Shown: positions 21,189 to 31,628 of the stretch, one piece after another
Numbering within the stretch: position 1 is the stretch's first letter
Layout of the letters: every line of letters starts with the position of its first letter
From: Blattamonas nauphoetae
Taxonomy: Eukaryota > Preaxostyla > Oxymonadida
Assembly: GCA_033064195.1 (NCBI GenBank)
Contig: JARBJD010000052.1
Span: forward strand, 124,001-188,000
Direction of reading: 5' to 3'
DNA: 64,000 nucleotides
Made by a program: the position numbers and the translations under genes
The notes under the pieces: generated by a model
Told to the model about the DNA's origin: nothing
Databases searched by the model: none
What the model saw: only the letters and a program-made list of their open reading frames with translations

Positions 21189-22525
21189 TTTTGAGTGAAT
21201 GATTGCGCAGTTTCATCGCTATTGTCGGCTCTGACTGTTTTCAAGATGAGTTCAATGTGTTCATCGTCCAAGACAGCGACTGGTCCCTCAGGTTCGTACT
21301 CAATTCCAATCCCACTCATGAGGAAAGCAGATTGAATGTTGTGGAGGGTAGTTGCAGTTTGATATCCTGAAAACACTTGTTGGATTGTGACTGGAAGTGG
21401 AACTGGCCCGGTCGACAGTTTGATTCGGGTTACTGTCTTCTTCACAATTCCGAAGGTTAAACGGTCCAGACTCTGAAGCAGATGAGTCGTATTGGGAGGT
21501 AGATGAAAGACAGATATTCCATGATCGGAACACATCCCTCTTGATTCTGTCGAGAGATGGAAGGCTACGTTGTCAAGGATGAGGACTGCCTTAGCGTGTG
21601 GTTTCTTTATCTCCTTTCTGATTGCCTTCACGTAGGGAATGAGCACGTATTCAAGCCATCTTTGGTAAACCTCACAGTTGAATCCTCCTTTTGGTGAAGA
21701 ATCCAACATGATTTCGCGCTCCAGGTCCAGTCCGTACTGTCGTGATTGGTCTTCACTGAGTGGCTGTTTCAGTGATACATACATGGGTAATCGGCGGCCA
21801 GAGAGGGAGATGGCGCCCATGATGGAAAATTTGATCTCCTTTTCATCTGTCGGATAATTAAGTGGAATTCTTCTGAGCCTCTGTGATCCTATAAGACGTT
21901 GAGGTCTGTTATCCTTTCTCTGTTGATACCCCATTTCGTCACAGTTCACTAGTAGCAAGGGATGCACATTTTCAATTTCGACTTTGAGACGTGCAAAGTG
22001 TGTCATGATTGTTTCGATTTCGACTTTCATTTTCGATGAATCCCTTTCGTTGATGGTGTGGAAGCAGATTCTGTCTTTGTGTCGATTGACGAATTCATAC
22101 GGCCAAGATACTGAAAGTGTTGTTTTTCCGGATGCCCGCAAGACCCATCGAACCAGATCGCTAGTGGTCCACAGTTTGAGTTCTTCACTGTCCTTCTCAA
22201 TCTCGTCCAGCAGCTGCCCAACCTGTGCCCTTGAAAGAACAGCATTTGTGACGTGTTCTTGTTTTTCATGGTATGGACCATGGATTGCCTTGCTAGCCAC
22301 GTTGGGAGAGCAGCCAACGATTTGTGCCAACGATTGTCTGGAAAGGGTTGGAAACGATTGTGCTTGCTGAAATGCGATGAGCTGTCGGCATCCGTCTGCA
22401 AACGATGTCCAAGAAAAAAGTTGGATGCTGAGTCCTGCCTCGAACGCCGCGAATTGCGGCCAGCCGTTCTCGCGAAGGACTCTCTCAATGTCAGCAAGTG
22501 AGAGGGTGGTGCGGTGAGCTGTCAT
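21185..22525 (-). CDS. Pogo/Tigger-like DDE transposase
   Basis: Intact frame of 446 residues from MTAHRTTLSL. An in-frame ATG at 22591 would add 22 residues, but the other arm lacks that frame because of a 2-base difference. The N-terminal 200 residues hold helix-turn-helix-like text (SLADIERVLRENGW, SLAQIVGCSPNVASKAI). The catalytic core has LLVNCDEMGY (first Asp region), KAVLILDNVAFH (second Asp) and LPPNTTHLLQSLD (third acidic residue), the DDE_1 signature of pogo, Tigger and Jerky-type enzymes. It catalyses cut-and-paste transposition at TA sites. It may be active, since no break is seen. Confidence 0.87.
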   Translation of the reverse strand: MTAHRTTLSLADIERVLRENGWPQFAAFEAGLSIQLFSWTSFADGCRQLIAFQQAQSFPTLSRQSLAQIVGCSPNVASKAIHGPYHEKQEHVTNAVLSRAQVGQLLDEIEKDSEELKLWTTSDLVRWVLRASGKTTLSVSWPYEFVNRHKDRICFHTINERDSSKMKVEIETIMTHFARLKVEIENVHPLLLVNCDEMGYQQRKDNRPQRLIGSQRLRRIPLNYPTDEKEIKFSIMGAISLSGRRLPMYVSLKQPLSEDQSRQYGLDLEREIMLDSSPKGGFNCEVYQRWLEYVLIPYVKAIRKEIKKPHAKAVLILDNVAFHLSTESRGMCSDHGISVFHLPPNTTHLLQSLDRLTFGIVKKTVTRIKLSTGPVPLPVTIQQVFSGYQTATTLHNIQSAFLMSGIGIEYEPEGPVAVLDDEHIELILKTVRADNSDETAQSFTQN

Positions 22526-23514
22526 TTCCTTGCTCGAAAAAAGTTTCGTATTTATGGTTCGTAAGATTTGCAGGAAAGTTCCAAATTCCATGAATGGTGT
22601 AACCTCAGTAGCAAGAGACCAGGACGTGGATCAGCGGAACAAGCAGGATTAGCAGCAATGAGTGACCGCAAATATGCGAGGGATGAATTGAAAATTGGTG
22701 CGAGTTTTTCAGATTGGAGGGAGCTGGCGTGAGAAGGTGCCATGTCGTATAGAATACCGGTGCGTACATCTTTTGGTTCTGAATTGCCGAAAAAATCGTC
22801 TAGGATTGAGGTGAGGTGGCGATGTAATTTGAGTGTTGTTCCGTTCAATGGGGGTTCAAGTGGATTGAGAGATTTGATGAGTTGAGGCAACAAATCGGTC
22901 GCAGCCACTTCGGGATAGATGTTACTCGATGAAGTGAAGAAACTAACGTCCAAGAAGGAGAGAGCAGCAATTTGGAGCGTATTTGATGGATGACAAACCA
23001 GTTTAACGAGGGCAGATGTAACTTTTCTTTGCTCACACAATTCTTCATACAATAAGGGTTCGAGGAGCTGGTGGTGGGGGGATTTGCGATATTTGACGTG
23101 GATACTTGCATATTCCAGAAAACGGGCAGCGTGATTCATTTCAGTTTCCGACAGTGGTAAGTCAGTGTCAATCTGATCCAATAGCGAGAGACACCCTTGT
23201 TGGAGATCTTTTGACGTGATCGAATCTTGAAGCACCAATCTCCAATCTGACGTGATGGAGGTGGACAGAGAGATCTCAGGAGCCCCCAGGCGTGGACGCT
23301 TCGGCATTGTTTCGTTGTTGATTCTCTTCAATTTCATTTCATATTGCAGAATCTGTTTTGAAATTTGGATATATTGATGATCATTGGGAGTAATTGTGAC
23401 TAGAGCAGTTGTAGAATAGATTGGATGTGAATCAAGTGGTGATTCGTTGTTGATTTCGAGGGAGCTTGGTATCGTTAAATTAACGATGTTATTATCCGAA
23501 GTCGAAGACGATAT

Positions 23515-26019
23515 TATACTGGCCTGACCGGGGGTGACCGGTCACTTTTTTCCAAAAAGTACTGACGGTCAGTGACCGGGGAAATTCGAAATATGGGTGA
23601 GATCACAGGATGATCTTCACCATTTTCCATGTCACAAAGTCACAATATTTTCTCAAATGATCATTGATGGTGTTTTCATGACAGAGCTGGACGGTTTCGG
23701 ACAATTGAGGTCACAGGTTCGAGAAAGATGAACAATGTTGTTTTCAATGGGATGATCAAACCTCACAGAATCCATTTCCTCACATTTACATGTCTGGTGC
23801 TCCTCTTGCTCTTTTGGATGTTATCAAGACACCTCTCAACATTGTTTCGATTTCCCATGTCGTCTCTATCCACCATCGTCGTTCATATCCAACTCCTCAC
23901 CAAATCACCAAAGCAGTCCCGAAACATCTTCCTCTCTCCCTTCCCAGGTGTGAACTCATTCTTTTTATGTTCCCAACCATTCCCATTTGATTGTTATGAA
24001 TTGTGTTTGATGATTCAGTTTTCCATAATCGGTTCAAGCGCAATCAAAAGTGAGGGAATCATTTTTTGGATGGCAATGCGTATCTTTTGACCAGGAGGTG
24101 ACAAACACACTCTTCACACTTGATTTGGATAAGTTGGAATCGAGAGAACAGAAAACGAGTGGAGACATCCCTCCACCCATCGTGTGGCATACGGGTCAGA
24201 CCTGGGACAAAAGATGGATGATTACGTCTGTAGTATTCCATTTGTACCGTTTCACTATTCATTCTCATCTTTTCCTTTCTTATTCTGATAATTTCTCTGC
24301 TTTTCTTCTTCTTGTCATTGTCAGGTTCATTTTCGGTGACATGTCCCTCCAAGCCGGTGAAACAGTCCCCACAGACGACTTGTTTATTTTGGATTCGGAG
24401 ACGCTTGTGTGACAATTTGTGAATACAGAGGGATCACAGTCAACATCACATTTTCTTCACCCGGTTGTGGAGAACGCAACATTATGTGTGTTTGAGGGAT
24501 GAATCGGAACAGACTGAATGATTTATCTTCACCGGATATCGCGAAGCCAACCTGGACCTTCCTGACACCTGGAAAGAACCAACACCGCCGATCTGCTCGC
24601 ATGTGGCTGTATATTCGTCTGTGTCTCGCTCGATGATTGCTTTTTGGAGGTCGGACATCGGAAAGGGCAGAGAACAAGCTGTGAGCTCACTCCTTCACCC
24701 AGCATTCTTGGTCGATTGTGACAACGGAATCGTCGACTCCCCAACCCCGCCATTTCCACTCAGCGTGCACACAATTCATCCCCTCTGCACTTCAAGCGAT
24801 CTCGTTCACAGCATTTCCTCTGTCCATCCCAGCTGTGACAGGAAATCTCTTCACTCCGTTCATGAGCTCCGAATTCCACCTTGTCGCACCTGCAGCGATT
24901 CCAAAAGTGGCCTCGATTGATGTGGGGACGCCGATGGTTCGTTTTGTGATTTCAGGAGGGATAGCGTATGACCACAGCTTCCTCTCCGACATATGGGTTT
25001 TGGAGGAGATGGCAAACTCAAAAACGAATATTCCAACGACTGTGAATGACACAGTGTCACAACTGATCAAATAACTGGACGTACAAGAGAAATTCTTGCA
25101 AGAGAGTATTTTTCGACTCTCACCACCGAAAGCGACGATCGACGAGCTGCGAGGGAAGTACCAGAAGAAATGAGATTTGGAGTTGTATAAACAGCAGCTG
25201 CATGTTCTTTTGGGCTTCTTGAAAACAATTTTGCGCGAGTCCCACCACACTTTCCACCTTGTGCCATCATGCGCTGTACGTCTTCAAATCTCCACACTTC
25301 CGGCCCAAAAGTGGGACTTACTGCACTCGATGTGCTCGTTCTGCCCCAATCTTGCCGTGGCTGATGTGCTCTACCGGTTGGAAGGGGGAACAGGGACAAT
25401 CATGAAGGAGCTGGGGTTGACATGCGAGGGGTGGATGCTGGACGAGGTGAAGGGAAAGGCTTGGATGCTTTTGATGACCTATTTCCGAGTAACGTGGATG
25501 GGCGAAGAGATGAAGAGATGAGGTGAGGCTGCGGACCAGGAGACGAAGAAGCACGATACGAGAACACAGCTCACCCTCCACTCCTTCATAACACTCCTCA
25601 CACTCACTGACAAATTCGAATGTGAGTATGTTTGACCAATTCACGCTGTTCGCAACATATTAACCGAAGAAGGATCCTTGATGATGTGGAGGACAGAGAG
25701 GCCATGGGAGAGGACAAGACAAACAAGTTGATCAAAATGGGCAATCGAGAATGAACAACGAGGAACTGGTTTGCAGGCCCGCTGCCTTTTTGAGTCAAGA
25801 AGTGTCTAGGACCTGATTTTTCCTCATAAATTCACAGTACAACTATTCGCTCTTCAGTTAGTCTTTCCACACATTCCAATACTATTTTTTTACAGCGCTG
25901 TCGGTATTGAGACAATCTAAAGGTCTTCAACCTCATTGATGAGTGACATGTTGATCTAACCCTTAGAACTATTCAGAGGTGACACTGACCGAGCCTTTCG
26001 GCTCGGTCAGGCCAGTATA
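23515..26019. mobile_element. 2.5-kb TIR element with 8-bp target duplication and kelch-like cargo
   Basis: Both ends read TATACTGGCCTGACCG (16 bp, perfect) in inverted orientation. GACGATAT is duplicated at 23507-23514 and 26020-26027. Near the ends are further copies of GACCGG and GACCGAGCC-type motifs, including a hairpin at about 25989-26009. No transposase was recognised; the interior holds a decayed kelch-type gene on the plus strand. An 8-bp duplication fits hAT, P or Merlin elements, but the terminal bases match none of these clearly. It interrupts A2 soon after its start. Confidence 0.85.
24060..25265 (+). pseudogene. Decayed kelch-repeat plus coiled-coil gene inside a transposon
   Basis: Coding-like pieces occur in order on the plus strand. 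About 24060-24220 encodes NTLFTLDLDKLE...; after an intron-like gap ending TTGTCAG near 24322 comes FIFGDMSLQAGE then DDLFILDSETLV. Later pieces read DTWKEPTPPICSHVAVYSS, TPQPRHFHSAC and FVISGGIAYDHSFLSDIW. These match kelch blades (F.FGG, then D.Y.LD, then W). From about 25075 the text LDVQEKFLQESIFRL and IDELRGKYQKK suggests a coiled-coil tail. Frames change between pieces and stops are present, so this is a host gene fragment in decay. It opposes the strand of the surrounding A2 gene. Confidence 0.65.
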
Positions 26020-26099
26020 GACGATATCCGTTCTGCATGAGGCTGATGTTGTGTGGTGCGGCTATTTTCCCCCAATTGATGCTTGGGAGGCATTTGTGA

Positions 26100-26405
26100 A
26101 AGATCTCACCCCTTAATTCTCATTTTTGGATTTGACTTCGAATCGAATTGAGCAGACAAGTCCATCTATTGGCGGAAACCGGAAGATCATCATTGTATCC
26201 GGAAAAGTCGGAAAACGTACGTTTGATGTTCTTCATTCAGATTTACGAACGAGTGGAGATGAAAATCTGTGGTGAAAGGTGTTTCCTTCGATGATATGAG
26301 AAAAATCAATGAAATGAAACGGACATTGAACACAAAAACTGCTGGATTCATCTATTTGGAACGAAATAGAAAGAATTTGAGTGAACAACGTCAGTGAGTC
26401 GCATC
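26100..26405. repeat. Conserved spacer of the family-A tandem array, copy 1
   Basis: This stretch between A2 and A3 matches 29202-29507 between A3 and A4 nearly throughout: CTCACCCCTTAATTCTCA, AAGTCCATCTATTGG, ATTGTATCCGGAAAA, ACGAACGAGTGGAGAT, GTGAGTCG. A more diverged version lies upstream of A4 (34043-34200). It should contain the promoter of the gene on its left and the 3' end of the gene on its right. Confidence 0.7.
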
Positions 26406-29195
26406 CTATCCATACAGCCAGTCCACATTCCCTCCAAGGTATTGCATCATTGGCCAAATTCTATGTTGTATGTTGTTAAGATTCACATCCTTCCCCTGGA
26501 CGAAGATGAACTCCATCGCGTCCTGCCAGCCTTCTTCCAGAAAGTTGGGGAGTCTTCTTTGAATCGTGTTTTGATCCTCGATGTTCAGTTTTGGAAACAA
26601 TGAACGATCAATGATCAGTTGGAAGATAAACTCGCTTGCTTTGAAAGTGTGGTCGAACAAAGTAGCCACAAAGCGAGAGAAGAATCCAGTCCTGCTGAGA
26701 GCCCGAGCGATCACACGCTGATCACACAATTCGCAGATTTCTGCAAACTGTTCCTTGCGTTTCTCACATTTCTGCCATTTCAAGGAGGGTGGTTGGATGA
26801 AGTAATCGCTGAGAACGTCGACAGACGGAGCAAGCAGGCGGTCGAGTTGGGACAGGCCCAGTCGAGCAGCGCAGTGGTGAGCATGATGCATGATTCGGAT
26901 GACCAAATTAAAAAGGAGTTTGATGAGTTTGTGCAGGTTGGATTCGACAGAGAAGTGGTTCTGGTGGATCAGTCGCTTCACAATTCCAACCTTCTCCAAA
27001 TCAACATCATCCCATTCGTCCAATGATGGTACTTTGACCCATCGATTCGTGAGGAGATGGTTGATTGGTGCTCGATCAAAATAGTCGATGGGGAGAGAGA
27101 GGAGACACTCACATGCGTGGAAGTATTGTTCTGTTGATCGGCCTGCTTTTCTGAACAAGTTTGGCAGATAGATGCGACTGAGCTGGTGTTTGTGGAACGC
27201 GCAGATCCGAAGGATGGTGTCGTCATCCAAACACGAATCGCTGTCGAGCAGACCAACAATTCTGTCGACAATATTCAACATCTCGTCGTTGGTGAGATGA
27301 CACACAAGCTCAGATGGTAGGATGAAAGGAGGAGAGGAGGACGAGAGAGCACATGCGTCCATTGCTTTCCCCACTTCACTTCGATGCGGCTTGTTCCATC
27401 CATGGTCGAAATCCCGCAGATACCATTTTCTGAGAAAGTCGAGAATCACATCAGATCGTTCATCGTCCAATGCAAATGGATGGAGTGATAGATGGTCGAT
27501 GTAATCCTTTGTGTGGATGTAGAATTCGTAGGATGTCGCGTCCAGTTCGCTTCGAGACTCATCTTTCCATTCACACTTCGTTCCGAAGTCGTTCCGGTCA
27601 AGCATGTGGAGATGATCATCCAACATTTGGATGAGTTGCTTGTGGAATGGGATGAAGTCACCCGTGAAGGGCAGCTTTGATGGATCAACCGCACTGACAA
27701 AGCTGGTGAACCAGCCACTCCAGAACTGCTTCTCAAAAGTGATTCTGTGATCGTGACGTATGAATTCTCGGAGTGAATTGAGGATGATTGTTGCGTGGAG
27801 TGGCTGAGTCGGTGTAAAGAGAGTCCAAAGTGACTTCGTGCCCAAATTCGTCGAAGACACGATTTGGTCGTTCGTTTTGAGTCCAAATTTGTCGTCAGAA
27901 TCGAAGAACAGCTTCAAATGAGAGGGACTATGATTCATGAAGAGCGCCAAGGCTAACACTTCCAAATCGGAGAACTGTGACCCTTCCTTCACTCGATTTA
28001 GCAGACAATCAAATGCATTCAACCAGGGTTTAGCGGTTTTGGGATTTTTCCAGTCCGAGTGGAGACAGCGGTCGGCTTCTTTGGTCGAAGGAAAACCCAA
28101 CAGTTTAGCCAATTCTTCCAAAATCTCCTTTCGAATCTCTCCGAAAACAGGTTGAATTTCCGGATATTGGGGACAAAGTCCAGTATTCATCATGATTAGA
28201 TTGAATTGTGGCATGCCTGACAAATGGATGAAGCCAGAGCGAGGATCAGCGGAACAAGCAGGAGCAGCAGCAATGAGTGACCGCAAATATGCGAGGGATG
28301 AATCGAAAATAGATTGAAGTTTTTCAGATTGGAGGGCTCTGGCGCGAGAATGTGACATGTCGATCGGAAAACCGCTGCGTACATCTTCTGGTTCGGAACT
28401 GCCAAAAAAATCGTCCAGGATTGAGGTGATATGCCGATGGAATTTGATTGTTGTTCCGTTCAATGGGGGTTCAAGTGGATTGAGAGATTTGATGAGTTGA
28501 GGCAACAAATCTGTCGCAGCCACTTCGGGATGGATGTCCCTCGATGAATTTGAAAATGCAGCGTCCAAGAATGAGAAAGCAACAGTTCGGAGCGTGTCTG
28601 ATGGATGACAAACCAGTTTGACGAGAGCAGACGTAACGTTTCTTTTCCAATACACCTCTTGCGACAATATTGGTTCGAGGAGTTGGTTGTGGGGGTATTT
28701 GCGATATTTGACGTGGATACCTGCATATTCCAGAAAACGGGCTGCATGATTCATTTCAGTTTCCGACAGGGGCAAGTCAGTGTCAATCTGATCGAAGAGC
28801 GAGAGACACCCTTTCAGGAGATCTTTTGACGTGATCGAATCTTGAAGCACCAATCTCCAATCTGACATTACGGAGGTGGGAAGAACTATCTCATGAGCCT
28901 CCAGGTGTGATTGTTCCGAAATTGTTCCGATGTTGATTCGCTTTCTTTTTATTTCATATTGCAGAATCCGTTTTGAAATTTGGATATATTGATGATCATT
29001 GGGGGTCATTGTGAGTACATCAGTTGAGGAAGTGATTGGATCTGAATCAAGTGGTGATTCGTTGCTGACTTCGAGGGAGCTTGGTATCGGTGAATGAACG
29101 ACGTGATTGTCCGAAGTTGAAGAAGAAATCTGGTTTGCTTGAGGAAGATGTTGTGTGGTGTGGCGCTTTCTCCCCAATTTATGCTTGAGTGGCAT
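26406..29195 (-). CDS. Family-A helical protein A3, intact copy
   Basis: Uninterrupted 929-residue frame, the only unbroken member here. Order: start MPLKHKLGRKR; Ser/Thr-rich tail to about residue 80; the conserved HQYIQISKRILQYE plus MKRKRINI; DWRLVLQDSI near residue 133; helical repeats with SALVKLVCHPSDTL and LLPQLIKSLNPLEPPL; a middle region with FSDLEVLALALF, LFTPTQPLHATI and WSGWFTSFVSAVDPSKL; then LSLHPFALDDE, SSPPFILPSELVCHL, DDDTILRICAFHKHQLSR, RKAGRSTEQYFH and a final FLEEGWQDAMEF. I do not recognise a described domain. The helix pattern suggests an alpha-solenoid scaffold; no catalytic motif, signal peptide or membrane helix is evident. Confidence 0.85.
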   Translation of the reverse strand: MPLKHKLGRKRHTTQHLPQANQISSSTSDNHVVHSPIPSSLEVSNESPLDSDPITSSTDVLTMTPNDHQYIQISKRILQYEIKRKRINIGTISEQSHLEAHEIVLPTSVMSDWRLVLQDSITSKDLLKGCLSLFDQIDTDLPLSETEMNHAARFLEYAGIHVKYRKYPHNQLLEPILSQEVYWKRNVTSALVKLVCHPSDTLRTVAFSFLDAAFSNSSRDIHPEVAATDLLPQLIKSLNPLEPPLNGTTIKFHRHITSILDDFFGSSEPEDVRSGFPIDMSHSRARALQSEKLQSIFDSSLAYLRSLIAAAPACSADPRSGFIHLSGMPQFNLIMMNTGLCPQYPEIQPVFGEIRKEILEELAKLLGFPSTKEADRCLHSDWKNPKTAKPWLNAFDCLLNRVKEGSQFSDLEVLALALFMNHSPSHLKLFFDSDDKFGLKTNDQIVSSTNLGTKSLWTLFTPTQPLHATIILNSLREFIRHDHRITFEKQFWSGWFTSFVSAVDPSKLPFTGDFIPFHKQLIQMLDDHLHMLDRNDFGTKCEWKDESRSELDATSYEFYIHTKDYIDHLSLHPFALDDERSDVILDFLRKWYLRDFDHGWNKPHRSEVGKAMDACALSSSSPPFILPSELVCHLTNDEMLNIVDRIVGLLDSDSCLDDDTILRICAFHKHQLSRIYLPNLFRKAGRSTEQYFHACECLLSLPIDYFDRAPINHLLTNRWVKVPSLDEWDDVDLEKVGIVKRLIHQNHFSVESNLHKLIKLLFNLVIRIMHHAHHCAARLGLSQLDRLLAPSVDVLSDYFIQPPSLKWQKCEKRKEQFAEICELCDQRVIARALSRTGFFSRFVATLFDHTFKASEFIFQLIIDRSLFPKLNIEDQNTIQRRLPNFLEEGWQDAMEFIFVQGKDVNLNNIQHRIWPMMQYLGGNVDWLYG

Positions 29196-29201
29196 TTGTG
29201 A

Positions 29202-29507
29202 AAGATCTCACCCCTTAATTCTCATTTTTGGATAGCACGACAAATCAAGTTGAACAGCCAAGTCCATCTATTGGTGGAGGCAGGAAGATTATCATTGTAT
29301 CCGGAAAACCCGAAAAATGGACGGATGATGTTCTTTATTCAGATTTACGAACGAGTGGAGATATTAATCTGTGGTGAAAGGTGTTTCCTTCGATGATATG
29401 AGAATAATCAATGAAATGAAACGGATATCGAACACAAAAACTGCTGGATTCATCCATTGGTGACGAAATAGAATGAATGTGAGTGAACAACGTCAGTGAG
29501 TCGGATC
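29202..29507. repeat. Conserved spacer of the family-A tandem array, copy 2
   Basis: Second copy of the spacer described at 26100-26405, between A3 and A4. It holds the upstream region of A3 and the 3' flank of A4. The shared spacer shows that A2, A3 and A4 arose by tandem duplication of gene plus flank. Confidence 0.7.
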
Positions 29508-30438
29508 CTATCCACGCCGACTGTTGACGTTGGCTCCAAAGGACAGCATCATTTGTCTTGTCCTGTAGTGAGTGTCGTCAGAGACGACATCCTTCCCCTT
29601 GACGAAGAGGAATTCCATCGCGTCCTGCCAGCCTTCCTCCAGAAAGTTGGGGACTCTTCGTTGAACCGTGATGAGGTCTTCGATTTCAACATCGTCGACG
29701 TCATTTTCTGGAACATCTTCACATCTGATGATCAGTTGGAAGAAGAACTCGCTTGCTTTGAAATTGTGGTCGAACATCGCTGTCACAAAGCGAGAGAAGA
29801 ATCCAGTCCTGCTGAGACATTGGGCAATCACACGCTGATCACAATATTGACAGAGTTTGATGAACTGTTCCTTGCAATTCTATGTTTTTCGCCAGCTTCC
29901 GTCGGGTGGTCGGATGAAGTAGTTGCCGAGAACATCGACGGAAGGAGCAAGCAGTCGCTCGAACTGTGTGTGACCTAGGCGAGCAGCGCAATGGGGAGCA
30001 TGTGGCATGATTCCGATCACAAAATCATGAACAAGTGTATCGAGGTTGTTCGGGTCAATGATGACTGGGAAGTGATTCTGGTTGATCAATCGCTTCACAA
30101 TTCCAACAGTTTCAAAATCAATATCGTCCCACTCGTCGAATGTCGGCTGGGTGAACAACGGCCGAGGAGGGAGGAGATGGTTGATTGGTGCTTGATCAAA
30201 ACAGTCGATGGGGAGAGAGAGGAGACATTCAAATGCATGCAAGAATTGTTCTGTGGATCGGCCTGCTTGTCTGAACAAGTCGGGCAGATAGATGCGACTG
30301 AGCTGGTGTTTGTGGAACGCGCAGATCCGAAGGATGGTGTCGTCATCCAAACACGAATCACTGTCGAGCAGACCAACAATTCTGTCGACAATATTCAACA
30401 TCTCGTCGTTGGTGAGAGGACACACAAGCTCAGATGTG

Positions 30439-31628
30439 GGGACCGACTATAACCCATCAAGCAAATCGACTAAAACCCATCAAGTTTTGATCGACCCATT
30501 TTCCTTTGGTATCCCGCTTCGACAATTCAATGAAGATTCACATCCCAAACGCAATATATCGACAGTGGGATGGTCAAAACTGAATATACAGTCGCTTGTT
30601 CCAAGCATCCACTCTCCTTCGGCACAGTCTCCCACAGAGTTGACTATCGATGACAGAACAAACCTCTGATGACTCACAGAAGACCCAACAGGACATCATA
30701 GGCGCAGCGAAGGCAAAAAGTCTTTCCATAACAATTCAAGGGCAGGATCGACAAAGAACAAGTTATTCACTTGTCAGGGACTGGACTGGCGAGTGGAGAG
30801 GAATCGAAAGAAGAGACTATCCCAGTGTTTCGGTTCAGAGCGAATCACGACGAGAACGATGAGCATCCCTCCTCGCTCAACCAACCCAACCAAACATGCT
30901 CGCCTCCATTCGCTCTTCTCCCGTCGGACGAGGCGATTGTGAAAGAGGAGAACACAGCCAGAGCCAGATGATCCAAGTGGGAGCGATGGAGTGCGTGGAC
31001 TCGCCTCTTGAATCTGATGGTCTTGATGGGAAGTTGATGGCGCCGATGATGAATTGTGAGGGCAAAAAAGGGAGTTGTCTGTGGAGAGCGGGGAGACACA
31101 CCGAAACCACCGATTGATGAGGAGATGCGGAACACATCACCGCTTCATGTGCGAGAGATTGGAGAGGGGTGAAGTGAGCGTGGGAGGGCTCGAGTTGAGG
31201 GGAGAGGAAGGGAGAGAGGGCGTGGCAGTGGGGAGAGGATAGAGGGGAGAGGTGTGTGTGGGTGGAGCGGAGGAGAGGGTGAGACGGATGCGGATTGTGA
31301 GCACTCCAACACCACCCTCTCATCCGTCGTCTCTCTCACTCCGATTCTGCACCCGACACCGAGACTGACACATCCAAATCCGAATCGCCTCAGACCCAAC
31401 GTCTCTCGAAGCCTCTCTTCTCTCCCGACTCGGAAGGACTCGTCTCCCTTCCCTCTTTGAATGTGAGGAACGAAATTTGTGTCCAATTCTCCACTTTCAT
31501 GGGTTTCGTCTGTTCCAACTCAGCTGTGAATGTTCAGAGGTGACATAGCCGAAATGACTTGTGACGAAGAAAAAAGTGGGACTTGATGGGTTTTAGTCGA
31601 TTTGCTTGATGGGTTATAGTCGTTCCCT
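30439..31628. mobile_element. 1190-bp Mutator-like non-autonomous element
   Basis: The ends are GGGACCGACTATAACC and, inverted, GGGAACGACTATAACC. The inverted repeat runs about 47 bp and contains the doubled motif CGACTATAACCCATCAAG / CGACTAAAACCCATCAAG. TCAGATGTG (9 bp) is duplicated at 30430-30438 and 31629-31637. A 9-bp duplication with long ends is typical of Mutator-like elements. There is no transposase. The interior includes a segment (30926-30943) matching 18 bp of the Ig-repeat gene at 13240-13257, in the same protein frame (P-x-DEAIVK). Confidence 0.85.

Larger units (their letters stand above)
20177..22608. mobile_element. Pogo-type composite element with head-to-head 1-kb arms
   Basis: Ends are CTGAGGTTACA in inverted orientation, flanked by TA (20175-20176 and 22609-22610), the target of Tc1/mariner/pogo elements. 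The arms (about 20177-21184 and 22608-21601, roughly 1008 bp) are inverted copies differing at only a few positions seen by eye (for example near 20191 and 20260). About 416 bp between them is unique and holds the 3' part of the transposase gene. The structure equals one full pogo copy facing a truncated copy, both with their 5' ends outward. It sits in family-A gene A2. Confidence 0.85.
18357..26093 (-). pseudogene. Family-A gene A2, split into three parts by two transposons
   Basis: The start ATG is at 26093 (MPPKHQLGEN). Gene parts lie at 26093-26020, 23514-22609 and 20176-18357. The gaps are a 2505-bp TIR element and a 2432-bp pogo-type composite. Removing each element with one target copy joins ERISS to STSDNN and GLLL to LSDMPQFNQ, in frame and agreeing with the intact A3. 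The 3' part (to the stop at 18357) encodes the family's C-terminal region with LRKWYLRDFDHG, SSPPFILPSELVC and FLEEGWQDALEF. No other break was seen, so both insertions may be recent. The protein family has no known function that I recognise. Confidence 0.85.

Noticed and set aside
20177-22608. Two independent pogo insertions
   Set aside because: There is only one TA target pair, and no host sequence or inner element ends lie between the two copies, so a single composite unit fits better.
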